From Reyranella sp. CPCC 100927 (lineage in GTDB: Bacteria; Pseudomonadota; Alphaproteobacteria; Reyranellales; Reyranellaceae), in NCBI RefSeq assembly GCF_007859315.1, contig NZ_VOHA01000001.1, positions 682,001-746,000 of the forward strand: a stretch of DNA of 64,000 bases, written 5' to 3'. Below are positions 52,617 to 62,788 of the stretch, one piece after another (the stretch's first letter is position 1; every line of letters begins with the position of its first letter). Both the position numbers and the translations under genes were made by a program. The notes beneath the pieces are model-generated. The model was given only the letters and a program-made list of their open reading frames with translations, searched no databases and was not told the DNA's origin.

Positions 52617-53543
52617 TTATCGTCCGCGCAGGCGAGCCACCATCAGCCATGCCGCGGCACCCAGGATCAACGCTGCGCCCAGCCACTCGCCGGCGGTGAG
52701 TGCCGGTGGATCGACCCAGCCGGCGTGGCCGGCACCCAGTTCGATCGCGATGGTGAAGGCCGGCATCAGCATCAAGGCGATCAGGTAAGCCTGCGTGCCG
52801 GCATGGCGCAGGGCGTAGAACGTCAGCCACTGGCCAGGACCGCGAAAGACCAGACCGGCCACGACGCCCCACAGCCACAGCGTGGGATTGCCGAACGCAT
52901 TGCCGTCGGGATCCCAGGGTGAGCGCGTCAGCTCAAGCATGCCGGTGACGCTCCACGCCACGATCAGCACGATCGACGTGATGATCAACGTCTCGGCGGT
53001 GAAGCGGCTGCGCTCGGCCATGTTGTCGCTGCGGTTGCGCGGATGCTTTTCGACGGCGAGCGCCGTCACCACGACCCCGGTTTCCGACGCCAGCAACCAC
53101 AGCGCGCCATAGTAGGCGGTACTGGGTGTGAGGCAGGCGATCAGAACGACGAGCCCGAGCGCCAACAGGCTCAGGGCCGCGCGCTCCACGGGCGACGGGA
53201 CGAGGCGATAGGCGATGAGCCCTGCCACGGCCCCCATCAGCACATTGGCCGTCGACAGCAGCGTGCTCTGCGATGCCACCAGCCATGCCAACGCAGCCGA
53301 CGATGCGCCGGTGATGGCGACGCGCAGTACGCCGTAGCCCACCATCCAGGGTGTGAAAAGCGATTGCCAGTTGCCGGGTGCCCTGCGGCCGATCCAGAAG
53401 ATCACGAGGCCTCCGGCCAGCAACTGCACCAGCGTGTAAGCCCAGGGATCAAGACCCGCGCGTGACACCACGAAGCGGGTGACGACGAGGTAGACCGCCC
53501 ACAGCCCGGCCGTGGCCAGAGCGATCGTGAAGGCGCGCGACAT
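52617..53543 (-). CDS. EamA/DMT-superfamily transporter
   Basis: A 308-residue protein with about ten helices. It begins AFTIALATAGLWAVYLVVTRFVV and has a second repeat from SRFTAETLIITSIVLIVAWSVTGM. The middle loop is longer and more charged (EKHPRNRSDNMAERSRF) than in the two other DMT proteins here, so it may belong to a different subfamily. Substrate unknown. It ends convergent to pckA. Confidence 0.72.
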   Translation of the reverse strand: MSRAFTIALATAGLWAVYLVVTRFVVSRAGLDPWAYTLVQLLAGGLVIFWIGRRAPGNWQSLFTPWMVGYGVLRVAITGASSAALAWLVASQSTLLSTANVLMGAVAGLIAYRLVPSPVERAALSLLALGLVVLIACLTPSTAYYGALWLLASETGVVVTALAVEKHPRNRSDNMAERSRFTAETLIITSIVLIVAWSVTGMLELTRSPWDPDGNAFGNPTLWLWGVVAGLVFRGPGQWLTFYALRHAGTQAYLIALMLMPAFTIAIELGAGHAGWVDPPALTAGEWLGAALILGAAAWLMVARLRGR

Positions 53544-53558
53544 GGCGGGGAGAGGGTA

Positions 53559-54854
53559 TCAGGATCGGAAGCGCAGCAGCATGTGGTTGATGCCGTTCAG
53601 CACCACGTAGACCTGTTCGAACTGCTGCTGGAACTCATCCCATACCGGCAGTCCGCCGCGCATCGCCATCGAGGTGTAGATCTCGGCAATGCTTTTGCGC
53701 CCGTCGATCTGGCTGACGATCGCACTGGCCAATGGCGGCAATTGCGCGCGCCAGGGAAAGCCGTCGAGGTTGGCGACCAGGGGCGTGCCCGGCCTCAGGC
53801 CCTGCGCCAGGGCTGCCGCGTCCATCTCGCGCAATACCGGAATGGCCGAGGTGTCCTCTGGCCGGGCGACCGTGTCGTAGCCCGCCTTGGTCGCGTAGAA
53901 GACGTGGGTGCGCAGGTTGCTGGCCAGCCGTTCGGCGAACGCGGCCCGCTCGAGGAACGGCAGCGTCGCGATATCCCGGCCGATCTGCGGATCGCTCATG
54001 TAGGTGGTCGGCTCGTAGCGCATCGGCTCCATGAAGGCGACCAGCCGCAGTCCGGCACGCTTGGTCATGTCCACGATCTGCGGAACCGTATAGGCCCGGT
54101 CCTGGCTGTGCAGCAGCAGGTCATAGAGGGCCGCGTCGTTGCCCGACAGGTGGTCGTTCAGGAACGTGTTGCGGCGGAACAGGTTGGTCGGCGGCAGGAA
54201 GCGGATCAGCCGCTTAGCCATCGCCAGTCGTTCGGCCGGGGCCGTACCGATCGGGCTCAGGGTGCGCAGCAGATCCTGCATGGGATAGACGCCACTGCGG
54301 CCGTATTCGCCGTAGAGCATGAGACCCATGCCGCCTTCCGGCGCCAGGGAATCGGCCAGCGTGTCCAGGCCGGCCTGGGGATCGGGCAAATGATGCAGCA
54401 CGCCGGTGCAGTCGATGTAGTCGAATTGGCCCAGCGCCAGCGACGGCAGGTCGAGCAGCGATGCGGTGTGGAAGCGCACGTTGCGCAGGCCGCGCGCCTG
54501 CGCCCGCGCCTCGGCGATGGCGCGCGACGCTTCCGAAATGTCGAGATAGACGACCTCGGCCGGGCACTTCAGATCCTGCAACTGCTGCGCCAGCATGATG
54601 CAGGCATCACCGGTACCGCCGCCGGCGATCAGCGCCCGCAACGGCTGACGGAAGTCGCGCCGGCCGGCACAGAGATAGTGGTTGATCTCCAGCACATGGC
54701 TGGGGGTCCCGACGACCAGGCGCCGGGCCTCGTCAGCCGGATCGCGCGGCGGGTAGGGCATCGCCTCGTACTGCGCGCGCACCGTGGCGTCGGTCTTCGC
54801 CGGAGAGTTCGCTGCGGGGGCAGGCGGCGCTCCGGCGGTGACGTCATGACTCAT
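53559..54854 (-). CDS. Class I SAM-dependent methyltransferase with C-terminal extension
   Basis: A 431-residue protein. An N-terminal YEAMPYPPRDP motif is found in many small-molecule or peptide methyltransferases. The SAM site is LRALIAGGGTGDACIMLA, with acidic YLDISEASRAIAEAR and a motif IV DYIDCTGVLHHLPDP. The last ~200 residues, including the terminal stretch VSQIDGRKSIAEIYTSM, are not part of the core and may bind the substrate. Divergent from the TrmH-type gene. Confidence 0.82.
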   Translation of the reverse strand: MSHDVTAGAPPAPAANSPAKTDATVRAQYEAMPYPPRDPADEARRLVVGTPSHVLEINHYLCAGRRDFRQPLRALIAGGGTGDACIMLAQQLQDLKCPAEVVYLDISEASRAIAEARAQARGLRNVRFHTASLLDLPSLALGQFDYIDCTGVLHHLPDPQAGLDTLADSLAPEGGMGLMLYGEYGRSGVYPMQDLLRTLSPIGTAPAERLAMAKRLIRFLPPTNLFRRNTFLNDHLSGNDAALYDLLLHSQDRAYTVPQIVDMTKRAGLRLVAFMEPMRYEPTTYMSDPQIGRDIATLPFLERAAFAERLASNLRTHVFYATKAGYDTVARPEDTSAIPVLREMDAAALAQGLRPGTPLVANLDGFPWRAQLPPLASAIVSQIDGRKSIAEIYTSMAMRGGLPVWDEFQQQFEQVYVVLNGINHMLLRFRS

Positions 54855-54959
54855 GGTGCGGATCGGCTCGGCAAAAACGTCCGGCGCCTGTTGCGCGCGC
54901 CGCGGACGTGCTAAGCGCGCAGGCAATCTACAACATCTTGTGCCTCAATCTGGCGGACG

Positions 54960-55532
54960 ATGAAAGGCTATTTCGGTATCGGCGTCGAAGGTGTGACCAA
55001 GGCGATGAATGTCGGTGCCTTGTTCAGGACGGCGCACGCCTTCGGCGCCAGCTTCGTCTTCACCGTGAATGCCCAGTACCGGCGTGGCGAGGGAAGCCTG
55101 TCCGACACGTCCGATACGCCGGGTGCGGTGCCGACCTACCACTTCGCTAGCATCCAGGAGTTTCGCCTGCCACAGGCCTGCCGCTTGGTCGGTATCGAGA
55201 TCACACCCGAGGCCGTCGAGCTTCCCAGCTTTCGCCACCCGCGCCAGGTTGCCTATCTTCTGGGGGCCGAGCGCGAGGGGCTCTCTGCCGATGCCCAGGC
55301 GCTGTGCGATTTCGTTGTGCGAATTCCCATGCGGTTCTCGGTCAATTTGGGGATCGCGGGCGCCATCGTCATGTATGACCGCCTGGTCAGCCTGGGACGG
55401 TTTGCCGACCGGCCGGTAGCCGCGGGGGGACCGCAGACGCCGCTGCCGCCGCCGGTGTTCGGTGAGCCGATCTGGAAACGACGCCAGCGGCGAAAGATGC
55501 AGGCGGCTGCCAAACCGGCAGGTGAGGGCTGA
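54960..55532 (+). CDS. TrmH/SpoU-family RNA methyltransferase
   Basis: A 190-residue SPOUT enzyme: GVTKAMNVGALFRTAHAFGAS (motif 1), VAYLLGAEREGLSADAQALCD (motif 2) and VRIPMRFSVNLGIAGAIVMYDRL (motif 3), which form the trefoil knot and bind SAM. It should 2'-O-methylate a tRNA or rRNA ribose. The C-terminal basic tail (WKRRQRRKMQAAAK) is suitable for RNA contact. Target unknown. Confidence 0.9.
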   Translation: MKGYFGIGVEGVTKAMNVGALFRTAHAFGASFVFTVNAQYRRGEGSLSDTSDTPGAVPTYHFASIQEFRLPQACRLVGIEITPEAVELPSFRHPRQVAYLLGAEREGLSADAQALCDFVVRIPMRFSVNLGIAGAIVMYDRLVSLGRFADRPVAAGGPQTPLPPPVFGEPIWKRRQRRKMQAAAKPAGEG

Positions 55533-55582
55533 CTCCAGGCCTCGCGATGGTGGTTTGCCGGTGGTTGGGCTATGATTCTGCA

Positions 55583-56152
55583 ATGAAAATTCACGATCGT
55601 TGGATATCGCGTGGGCTCGTTGCCGGTGTGGCTGCAGCCGGTGTGGCCGTGTCGGCCCTGGCCTGGGGACAAGCGGCGCCGCCGGCCGGTGAAGCGCCTG
55701 ACCAGCCCCGCAAGCTCGACGATTTTGGCGACTGGCGGGCGCTGGCGGCGGGCGGTGATGAGGACCGTACCTGCTATGTGACGCAGAAGGCGATACCGAC
55801 CCCGCCGGAAGGGCGAGCCAAGGACCGGCCGCTGCTCTACGTGACCCAGCGGCCGACCAAGAACGCACTTAACGTGGTGGCCTATTTCGCCGGCTATGCG
55901 GTCAAACCGGACAGTGACATTGAGCTGGATTTTGGCTTCGCCAAGTACCGCCTGTTCGCCCAGGAGGGCAGTAACGGTGCCTGGTCGCCCAGTCCCGAGG
56001 TCGATGCACGGATCGTCGACTCCATGCGGGTCGGCCAGGTGGTGACCGTGCGGGGCGTCGACACGGCCGGCCGCGAAGTCGCCGACACCTTTTCGCTGCT
56101 GGGCTTCACGGCGGCTTTTTGGCGCGCCTCCCAGGAGTGCCGCGTCCGGTAG
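55583..56152 (+). CDS. IalB-family (invasion-associated locus B) protein
   Basis: A 189-residue exported protein with signal [19 protein letters not shown]. The mature part has [14 protein letters not shown], a Cys in [13 protein letters not shown] and one near the end (SQECRVR), and a beta-rich middle, the plan of the IalB family. The function is periplasmic and not well known. An IalB-like gene before rlmN is a common alphaproteobacterial arrangement. Confidence 0.8.
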   Translation: MKIHDRWISRGLVAGVAAAGVAVSALAWGQAAPPAGEAPDQPRKLDDFGDWRALAAGGDEDRTCYVTQKAIPTPPEGRAKDRPLLYVTQRPTKNALNVVAYFAGYAVKPDSDIELDFGFAKYRLFAQEGSNGAWSPSPEVDARIVDSMRVGQVVTVRGVDTAGREVADTFSLLGFTAAFWRASQECRVR

Positions 56153-56187
56153 TTGCGCCGGCGCGGGCACGAGACTATCAGTCCGCA

Positions 56188-57342
56188 ATGTCCGTTCTGC
56201 AGACCGAACCGCTGGCGATCCTGGAGCCGCTGCGCCGCAACGACCTGCGCCCCAATCTGGTCGGCCTGAGCCGGGCCGAACTGAAGGCGCTGCTGGCCGA
56301 GCACGGGCTGGAGCCGTTCCGGGCCGGCCAGATCTGGCACTGGATCTATTGGCACGGCGCGCGTGATTTCGCGGCCATGAGCACCATCGCGCGCAAGACG
56401 CGCGAGCGGCTGGAGGAGCTGTTCGTCATCGAACGGCCGCAGATCGCCGTCGAGCAGCGCTCGGTTGACGGCACCCGCAAGTGGCTGCTGCGCCTGACCG
56501 ACGGCAATGAGGTCGAGTGTGTCAACATCCCGGAGGCGGATCGCGGTTCGGTGTGCGTGTCGAGTCAGGTCGGCTGCACGTTGACCTGCAGCTTCTGCCA
56601 CACCGGCACGCAGCCGCTGGTGCGCAACCTGACGGCGGCGGAAATTGTCGGCCAGTTCATGGTGGCGCGCGACAGCTATGGCGAGTGGCCGACGCCGATC
56701 GAGACCACGCGCATGCTCAGCAACATCGTCATGATGGGCATGGGCGAGCCGCTCTACAATCTCGACAATGTCGCCAAGGCATTGCGGATCGTCATGGACG
56801 ACCAGGGCGTCGCGCTCAGCAAGCGGCGCATCACGCTGTCGACGTCGGGCATCGTGCCCATGATTCCCAGAGTGGGGGCCGATCTGGACGTGAACTTGGC
56901 CGTCTCGCTGCATGCCGTGACGGACGAGGTGCGCGACGTGCTGGTGCCGGTCAACAAGAAATGGCCGATCGCCGAACTCCTCAAGGCCTGTGCCGCCTAC
57001 CCCGGCGCCAAGAACAGTCGGCGCATCACCTTCGAGTACGTAATGCTGAAGGGTGTCAACGACAGCGACGCCGATGCGCGCGAACTGGTGCGGCTGCTCA
57101 AGCCGATCCATGCCAAGGTGAACCTGATCCCGTTCAACCCGTGGCCGGACGCACCCTACGAGTGCAGCTCCAACAACCGCATCCACCGCTTCGCCGAGAT
57201 CGTCAACGCGGGCGGTTTGTCGGCACCGGTGCGCACGCCGCGCGGCCGCGACATCCTCGCTGCCTGCGGCCAGCTCAAGAGCGAGAGCAAGCGCGACCGC
57301 CGGACAAAGGTGCGCGACGTCGAAGCACGTGCTGCCATTTGA
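56188..57342 (+). CDS. rlmN: Dual-specificity rRNA/tRNA m2A methyltransferase RlmN
   Basis: A 384-residue radical-SAM enzyme that methylates A2503 of 23S rRNA and A37 of tRNAs. The radical-SAM cluster is [13 protein letters not shown] (Cys130, Cys134, Cys137). Other motifs are [42 protein letters not shown] and a C-terminal Cys in [12 protein letters not shown], the second catalytic Cys. The start at 56188 follows the IalB gene by 35 bases. Confidence 0.96.
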   Translation: MSVLQTEPLAILEPLRRNDLRPNLVGLSRAELKALLAEHGLEPFRAGQIWHWIYWHGARDFAAMSTIARKTRERLEELFVIERPQIAVEQRSVDGTRKWLLRLTDGNEVECVNIPEADRGSVCVSSQVGCTLTCSFCHTGTQPLVRNLTAAEIVGQFMVARDSYGEWPTPIETTRMLSNIVMMGMGEPLYNLDNVAKALRIVMDDQGVALSKRRITLSTSGIVPMIPRVGADLDVNLAVSLHAVTDEVRDVLVPVNKKWPIAELLKACAAYPGAKNSRRITFEYVMLKGVNDSDADARELVRLLKPIHAKVNLIPFNPWPDAPYECSSNNRIHRFAEIVNAGGLSAPVRTPRGRDILAACGQLKSESKRDRRTKVRDVEARAAI

Positions 57343-57509
57343 CGGGTAGAACACTGCCGGAAGACAACCGTTGACACGCTGCAGTGTCGCCGGCTTCATT
57401 GGCCCTGGGGTGGGCTATCTCTGGATTTGCTGTTCCGGACTGAGCCGGGTGGCAAGATCGGACAGCGAGGCAAAAATGCGATAGCCCGGTAAACACGGGG
57501 AATCGCTCG

Positions 57510-57917
57510 ATGATGCGTCGTTCCTTTCTGGCCGTCGCCGCAAGCGCCGGTCTGTCTGCATGCCTGACAACAGACGACATACAGCACGCGCACCCCAGCA
57601 GCGGCCTCATGGCGGCATTCGAGGCACCGTACGACCGGGTCCGCGCCTCGACATTGTCGATACTGGGGCGGCTTGGGGTGACGATCGAGAGCGTCGAGGA
57701 GTTCTCGGACGGGACGCGTATTCTGGTCGCGAACGGAATGACCGGCTTCAGCTGGGGAGAAGTCGGCCGCGTGATCGTTGAGCGGCGACCCACGACGCCG
57801 ATCCCGGTTCGCGTGCTTTGGGTGAAGCGTTACCAGCGCCAGCTGACCGGCACGAGCCAGGCGGAATTTGCCCAGCAACTCTACCGCGGCATTTCTGACG
57901 ACCTCGGGGGTTTTTGA
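57510..57917 (+). CDS. Lipoprotein, DUF3568-like
   Basis: A 135-residue protein with lipobox LSAC (Cys18). The mature domain runs FEAPYDRVRASTLSILGRLGVTIESVEEFSDGTRILVANGM, then VRVLWVKRYQRQLTGTSQAEFAQQLYRGISDDL. The order helix-strand-strand-helix resembles small periplasmic lipoproteins of the DUF3568 type, but this is an inference. Two ATGs (57510 and 57513) are possible. Confidence 0.65.
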   Translation: MMRRSFLAVAASAGLSACLTTDDIQHAHPSSGLMAAFEAPYDRVRASTLSILGRLGVTIESVEEFSDGTRILVANGMTGFSWGEVGRVIVERRPTTPIPVRVLWVKRYQRQLTGTSQAEFAQQLYRGISDDLGGF

Positions 57918-57932
57918 GTCGCTGTGTCATGC

Positions 57933-57961
57933 GGCAAGGCGGAGCATTTGTCCGCCTTGCC
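57933..57961. terminator. Hairpin between convergent lipoprotein and SnoaL genes
   Basis: GGCAAGGCGGA and TCCGCCTTGCC form a perfect 11-bp stem with a 7-base loop in the 66-base gap between the two convergent stop codons. No T-tract; it may still end or protect both transcripts. Confidence 0.65.
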
Positions 57962-57983
57962 CACGCTTGATGATGTCGGGCGG

Positions 57984-58343
57984 TTATGACGGCACCTGAT
58001 CCAGAAAACCGGTCACGGCCTGCAACCGGCCCGCGTCAATGACGGCAAAGTCCGTGCCTTTCACCAGCGCCGGCCCGCCGTCGGGTGCGAGCGCCCAAGA
58101 GAAACGAACGCGATCCTGGTAGGCGTCGACCTTGCCCGTCAGGCTGAAGCGGTGGCCGGGGAACTTGGCCTGCACGCCGGCGATCATGGTGTCGATCCCG
58201 GTATGACCGTCGCTCTGCATCAGCGGATCGAGATAGCTCGCATTCTCGGTCCAGGTGCGCGCGATGATGTCGCGGCGGCGTGCGGGGTCGGTTTCGTTCC
58301 ACGCGGCAATGTAGCGATCGACCAGGTCGGCGGGATTGCTCAT
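57984..58343 (-). CDS. SnoaL-like (NTF2-fold) protein
   Basis: A 119-residue protein: ADLVDRYIAAWNETDPARRRDIIARTWTENASYLDPLMQSDGHTGIDTMI, then QDRVRFSWALAPDGGPALVKGTDFAVID. This is the normal cone-shaped NTF2 fold of SnoaL-like ketosteroid-isomerase relatives. The active site is not specific enough to name a substrate. Confidence 0.82.
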   Translation of the reverse strand: MSNPADLVDRYIAAWNETDPARRRDIIARTWTENASYLDPLMQSDGHTGIDTMIAGVQAKFPGHRFSLTGKVDAYQDRVRFSWALAPDGGPALVKGTDFAVIDAGRLQAVTGFLDQVPS

Positions 58344-58541
58344 GTCAGGGCTCCATCGGTAAGGCAACCGCGTCGTTCGATGGTCGGTGCGGTGCCTGAC
58401 GCGAACATCGGTGGTCTGCTGCCGTCTCTCAATTCTCTCGATGGTAATCGGATGCTGTCACGCGGCGATAACCATCGACGTAATCGCTTTGGTGCGTGGC
58501 ACGGTCCATGCTGACCGCGTTCACTCGAACGGAGCCTGCGC

Positions 58542-60767
58542 ATGGCTGACGCAACTGAAACCATCGCCCACCGCATCTGCCCGGTCTGCGAAGCCTGCTG
58601 CGGCCTGGAGCTACGACTCAAGGACGGCAAGGTGACGTCGATTCGGGGTCACGACGCTGATGTATTCAGCGCCGGCTACATCTGCCCCAAAGGGGCGGCA
58701 CTGAAGGATCTGCACGAAGATCCGGACCGGTTGCGCACGCCCCTGATCAAGCGCGACGGACGCTTTGTCGAAGTCAGCTGGGACGAAGCCTTCGCCGAAA
58801 TCGAGCGCAGGCTGCCGCCGATCCTGGCGCAGCATGGCCGCAATGCTGCGGCGCTCGTCATCGGCAATCCCACGGTGCATCAGGTCGGCCTGATGCTGTA
58901 CTTCCCGCGCCTGGCCAAGGCGCTGGGCACACAGAACATGTACAGCGCCTCGACCCTTGACCAGATGCCCAAGCAGCTCTCGTCGGGCCTGATGTTCGGA
59001 CATTGGTTGTCCATCCCGGTGCCCGATATCGAGCGCAGCGACTTCCTGCTGATCCTGGGCGCCAATCCTGTCGTGTCCAACGGCAGCCTGTGGACGGTGC
59101 CCGACTTCCGCGGCAAGGCCAAGGCGCTGCGGGCTCGTGGCGGGCGTATCGTCGTGATCGATCCGCGCCGCAGCGAGACCGCGGCAATGGCCGACGCGCA
59201 CCATTTCATCCGGCCAGGCAGTGATGTGTTCCTGCTGCTGGGCCTGGTGCACACGCTGTTCGACGAGAATCTGGTGCGGTTGGGTCGGCTGGCACCGCAT
59301 GTCGCCGGCCTCGACGCTTTGGCCAAGGCCGTCGCTGAATTCTCGGCCGAGCGTGTGGCCGCGCGTTGCGGGATGGCGGCGATCGCGATTCGCGATCTGG
59401 CGCGCACGCTCGCCGCCGCGGAGCGCGCTGCTGTCTACGGTCGCCTTGGCACTTGCACCCAGGAATACGGCACCCTGGTGAGCTGGCTGATCGATGTTCT
59501 GAACGTGTTGACCGGGCACCTCGATGAGCCGGGCGGCGCGATGTTTCCCAAGGCGCCCGCCTTCGCCGCCAATGCTGCCGGCAAGCCGGGCAGCGGCCGG
59601 GGCATCGTTACTGGTCGCTGGCACAGCCGTGTCGGCGGTGCGCCGGAAGTCTTTGGCGAGTTGCCGATCACCTGTCTTGCCGAGGAGATCGAGACGTCGG
59701 GCGATGGCCGGATCCGGGCGCTGATCTCGGTTGCCGGCAACCCTGTTCTGTCGGCGCCGAACGGGTCACGCCTCGCGACCGCGCTGGACCAGCTCGATTT
59801 CATGGTCAGCGTCGACATCTACCTCAACGAGACGACGCGCCACGCCGATGTCATTCTGCCCGGCAGCTCGCCGTTGGAGGAGGTGCACTACGACATAGCC
59901 TTCCCACAGCTGTCGTACCGCAATCAGGCGCGCTTCAGTCCAGCCGTATTCACGCGTCCGTCTGATCATCTCGCCGAATGGCAGAGCCTGCTGCGCCTGA
60001 TCGCGATCGTGCAGGGTCGGGGAGCGGCCGCCGATATACGGCAGCTTGACGATGACATCGTCGCCGACGATGTGCGCCGGATCGCAGGCCCGCAGGCCGA
60101 GGCCGTGATGCAGGCCGTGTCGGATCTGCAGGGGCCGGAGCGACAGATCGACCTGGCGCTGCGCGCCGGGCCTTACGGCGACATGTTCGGTATGAAGCCC
60201 GACGGACTCAATTTGGCGAAGCTCAAGGCCGCGCCGGCGGGCATCGACCTGGGGCCGCTGGCACCCCGCCTGCCCGATCTGCTGCGCACGCCGTCCGGCA
60301 AGATCGAACTGGCGCCGGCAATGCTGTTGGACGACCTCAGGCGGCGGCCGGCCGCCGATCTCGCACGGCCGCTGCCTGAGCTGGTGATCGTCGGCCGCCG
60401 CCAGGTGCGTTCCAACAACAGCTGGATGCACAACCTGCCAATCCTGGCCAAGGGTCCGTTTCGCTGTACCGCGCTGGTGCATCCGCAGGACGCGCAACGT
60501 CTGGGACTGCAGAGCGGTCGGATGGCGCGCATCGTCAGCGGCAATCATGCCATCGAAGCGCAGATCGAGATCAGCGACGACATGATGCCGGGCGTCGTCA
60601 GCCTGCCGCACGGCTGGGGTCATGACAAACATGGCGCCCGGCTGACACGCGCTGCCGAAAGGCCTGGCGCCAACCTGAACGCACTGTTCGATGGCAGCCT
60701 GCGCGATCCACTTTCAGGCAACGCCGTACTCAGCGGTGTGCCGGTAAAACTGGCACCTGTTGTGTAG
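58542..60767 (+). CDS. Molybdopterin-dependent oxidoreductase (DMSO-reductase family)
   Basis: A 741-residue protein with a [4Fe-4S] binding pattern (Cys13, Cys16, Cys20 and Cys48 in GYICPKG) and the MoCo-binding regions LILGANPVVSNGSLW, IVVIDPRRSETAAMADAHHFIRPGSDVFLLLG and a C-terminal NSWMHNLP...HGWGH domain. There is no Tat signal, so it is cytoplasmic. No partner subunits or electron-transfer genes adjoin, as in the BisC-like or assimilatory-nitrate-reductase-like stand-alone members. Substrate unknown. Confidence 0.92.
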   Translation: MADATETIAHRICPVCEACCGLELRLKDGKVTSIRGHDADVFSAGYICPKGAALKDLHEDPDRLRTPLIKRDGRFVEVSWDEAFAEIERRLPPILAQHGRNAAALVIGNPTVHQVGLMLYFPRLAKALGTQNMYSASTLDQMPKQLSSGLMFGHWLSIPVPDIERSDFLLILGANPVVSNGSLWTVPDFRGKAKALRARGGRIVVIDPRRSETAAMADAHHFIRPGSDVFLLLGLVHTLFDENLVRLGRLAPHVAGLDALAKAVAEFSAERVAARCGMAAIAIRDLARTLAAAERAAVYGRLGTCTQEYGTLVSWLIDVLNVLTGHLDEPGGAMFPKAPAFAANAAGKPGSGRGIVTGRWHSRVGGAPEVFGELPITCLAEEIETSGDGRIRALISVAGNPVLSAPNGSRLATALDQLDFMVSVDIYLNETTRHADVILPGSSPLEEVHYDIAFPQLSYRNQARFSPAVFTRPSDHLAEWQSLLRLIAIVQGRGAAADIRQLDDDIVADDVRRIAGPQAEAVMQAVSDLQGPERQIDLALRAGPYGDMFGMKPDGLNLAKLKAAPAGIDLGPLAPRLPDLLRTPSGKIELAPAMLLDDLRRRPAADLARPLPELVIVGRRQVRSNNSWMHNLPILAKGPFRCTALVHPQDAQRLGLQSGRMARIVSGNHAIEAQIEISDDMMPGVVSLPHGWGHDKHGARLTRAAERPGANLNALFDGSLRDPLSGNAVLSGVPVKLAPVV

Positions 60768-60794
60768 GCACCGCGACCGCGGGTGCTCGGTTCT

Positions 60795-61832
60795 CTAGAG
60801 AGGCCGTCGCTCGAATTCCATCACGCGTGACAGGAATGCGATTTCCGTCGTACGCGCCGTCAGGCCGTGTGCCGAGAAGAGGGCATCGGGGTCCGACGTG
60901 ACCCAGTCGGTGAAATAAGGTTCGTGGAAGTAGTAGGGGAAGAGGTCGAACAGCCCCTTCCATTCCGGCCGATCGCTCTCGAGTGCCGAATCAATGACGA
61001 TCGCGCGGCCACCAGGCTTCAGCACGCGCGCCATCTCGGCGACGGCGGCGCGGCGCACCTTCGGAGGCAGCTCGTGGAACAGGAACGACGCGGTGATCAG
61101 ATCGATGCTGGCATCGGCAAAGGGCAGCGCTTCGGCGGCACCTTCGATCCATTTCAACCGCCGCGAGGTGCCCATGGTACGGCGGGCGTGGTCCAGATAC
61201 GGCCGGCTGAGGTCGAGACCGGTAACATGCAGGCCGGGAAACGCATGACGGATGAAGCCGGGTAGCCGCCCCGTGCCGGTGCCGATATCGAGCAGGCGTG
61301 CCTGGCGCTGGTCCTGGTTGCCCAGGAACAGCGCGATGGGCTTGAGCGCGCGGCGGCGCATCACGTCGGCGGCACCGGTGAACAGGGTCTCGACCTGGAC
61401 GTCATAGACCGCGGCCGACTCTTCGGTCAGCCAGCCGCCGCTCTGGTAGTGGAAGTTCTGGCGATAGTAGCGCGGCAGGTGCGCATGCGCCGGATCATGG
61501 TTCGGCTCATCGTTGGTGCGCGCGTGGCGACGCTCGTCCACTTTCGGCAGGTCGCGGAAATAGAGGGCGCTGCGGCGCAGCCAGGCAATTGGATCCTGGT
61601 CGAGGACGGGCGGCGGCGGGAACAGACCGGCTGCAATATCGTCCCATTCACGCGTGAACAACTGGCGCATGTCGCGCAGCAAAGTCTGCCGGTCAGGGAA
61701 GGGGCCCACGGGAAAATCCGGCCGGGGCATTGGTTTGAGCTGGCGCCGGCCGGCAGCGTAGTGGGCCAGGAACCAGCCGACCCGGGCGGTCTGGCCAGCC
61801 GCGTAGGCAACACGGTCGAGCATCGTGGGCAT
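60795..61832 (-). CDS. Class I SAM-dependent methyltransferase
   Basis: A 345-residue protein whose C-terminal half has RLLDIGTGTGRLPGFIRHAFP (motif I), VTGLDLSRPYLDHARR, and LITASFLFHELPPKVRRAAVAEMARVLKPGG, the UbiE/COQ5-like core. The ~160-residue N-terminal extension (FHYQSGGWLTEESAAVYD) is found in a set of alphaproteobacterial relatives and may bind the substrate. It is 80 bases downstream of the ECF41 sigma gene on the same strand. Confidence 0.85.
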   Translation of the reverse strand: MPTMLDRVAYAAGQTARVGWFLAHYAAGRRQLKPMPRPDFPVGPFPDRQTLLRDMRQLFTREWDDIAAGLFPPPPVLDQDPIAWLRRSALYFRDLPKVDERRHARTNDEPNHDPAHAHLPRYYRQNFHYQSGGWLTEESAAVYDVQVETLFTGAADVMRRRALKPIALFLGNQDQRQARLLDIGTGTGRLPGFIRHAFPGLHVTGLDLSRPYLDHARRTMGTSRRLKWIEGAAEALPFADASIDLITASFLFHELPPKVRRAAVAEMARVLKPGGRAIVIDSALESDRPEWKGLFDLFPYYFHEPYFTDWVTSDPDALFSAHGLTARTTEIAFLSRVMEFERRPL

Positions 61833-61912
61833 CGCGACTCCAATCGAGGACCGCGATTATAGACGGTCGTCACCCGCGGTGGCGAGATGACGCTCGGTCG
61901 CTGTACCGACCG

Positions 61913-62788
61913 TCATACCAGTGATGGCAAGCGTTTCAGTTTGTCGGGATTGCGCACGATGTAGATGCCGGCGATGCGTCCATCGACAATGTCGAGTGAC
62001 AAGGTGAGCCGTGGCGCGCCGTGGAGGTGGCCGATCACACCGGGCATGCCGTTGATCCGCACGGGTGTACGCTGCATTTCTGCGGGCTGTTTGCGCGTGA
62101 TGCCGACCACGAAACGCATCACGCGGTCAGCGCCGGTGATGACATTGAGGGCCGCCACCGCCTTGCCGCCGCCGTCCGACCACAGTTCGGCATCCGGTGC
62201 CAGCATGTCCATCAGGGCGGCGCGATCGCCGGTCAGGGATGCCTTGGCGAAACGCATGGCGAGCGCATCGGCCTGTGCCCGGTCGGGCGCGAAGCGCGGC
62301 CGCGCCGCCTTCAGGTGGCGATTGGCCCGCGACACCAGCTGGCGGCAGGCCTCCTCGCTCTTCTCCAGGGCACTGGCAACCTCGCCGTAGTCATACTCGA
62401 AAGCCTCGTGCAGCAGCCAGGCGGCCCGCTCGGCCGGGCTCAGCCGTTCCAGAACCACCAGGAACGCCAGCGACAGGGTGTCGTCGAGCGTCGGCGAGTC
62501 CTGGGTCTCGACAACCATCGGCTCGGGCAACCATGGCCCGATATAGGCATCGCGCTCGGTGCGGGCGCGGCGCAGGCGATCGATGCAGATGCGGGTGCAG
62601 GCCGAGACCAGCCAGGCCTGCGGTTTGCGTACGGTGCTGCGATCGGTCCGGTGCCAACGCAGGTAGGTATCCTGCACGGCGTCCTCGGCATCGCCCAGCG
62701 TGCCCAGCATGCGGTAGGCCAGCGCGCGCAAACGAGAGCGTTCGGCCTCGAATGTCGCGACGGGGTCGTCGTGGATGTGCTCAGCCAT
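61913..62788 (-). CDS. ECF41-group RNA polymerase sigma factor
   Basis: A 291-residue sigma factor. Region 2 is LRALAYRMLGTLGDAEDAVQDTYLRW; region 4 is ERLSPAERAAWLLHEAFEYDYGEVASALEKSEEACRQLVSRANRHL. The C-terminal NTF2-like extension carries WLPEP before it, DGGGK (in WSDGGGKAVAAL) and NPDKL at the end. These three motifs mark the ECF41 group, whose fused C-terminal domain takes the place of an anti-sigma factor. ATG 62788 overlaps the upstream gene by eight bases; GTG 62791 is possible. Confidence 0.93.
   Translation of the reverse strand: MAEHIHDDPVATFEAERSRLRALAYRMLGTLGDAEDAVQDTYLRWHRTDRSTVRKPQAWLVSACTRICIDRLRRARTERDAYIGPWLPEPMVVETQDSPTLDDTLSLAFLVVLERLSPAERAAWLLHEAFEYDYGEVASALEKSEEACRQLVSRANRHLKAARPRFAPDRAQADALAMRFAKASLTGDRAALMDMLAPDAELWSDGGGKAVAALNVITGADRVMRFVVGITRKQPAEMQRTPVRINGMPGVIGHLHGAPRLTLSLDIVDGRIAGIYIVRNPDKLKRLPSLV

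Noticed and set aside
57371-57388. TTGACA with a GACAC-N6-GTGTC dyad upstream of the lipoprotein gene at 57510
   Set aside because: The -35-like hexamer has no -10 box at the right distance and the arms are only five bases, so I did not annotate it as a promoter or operator.
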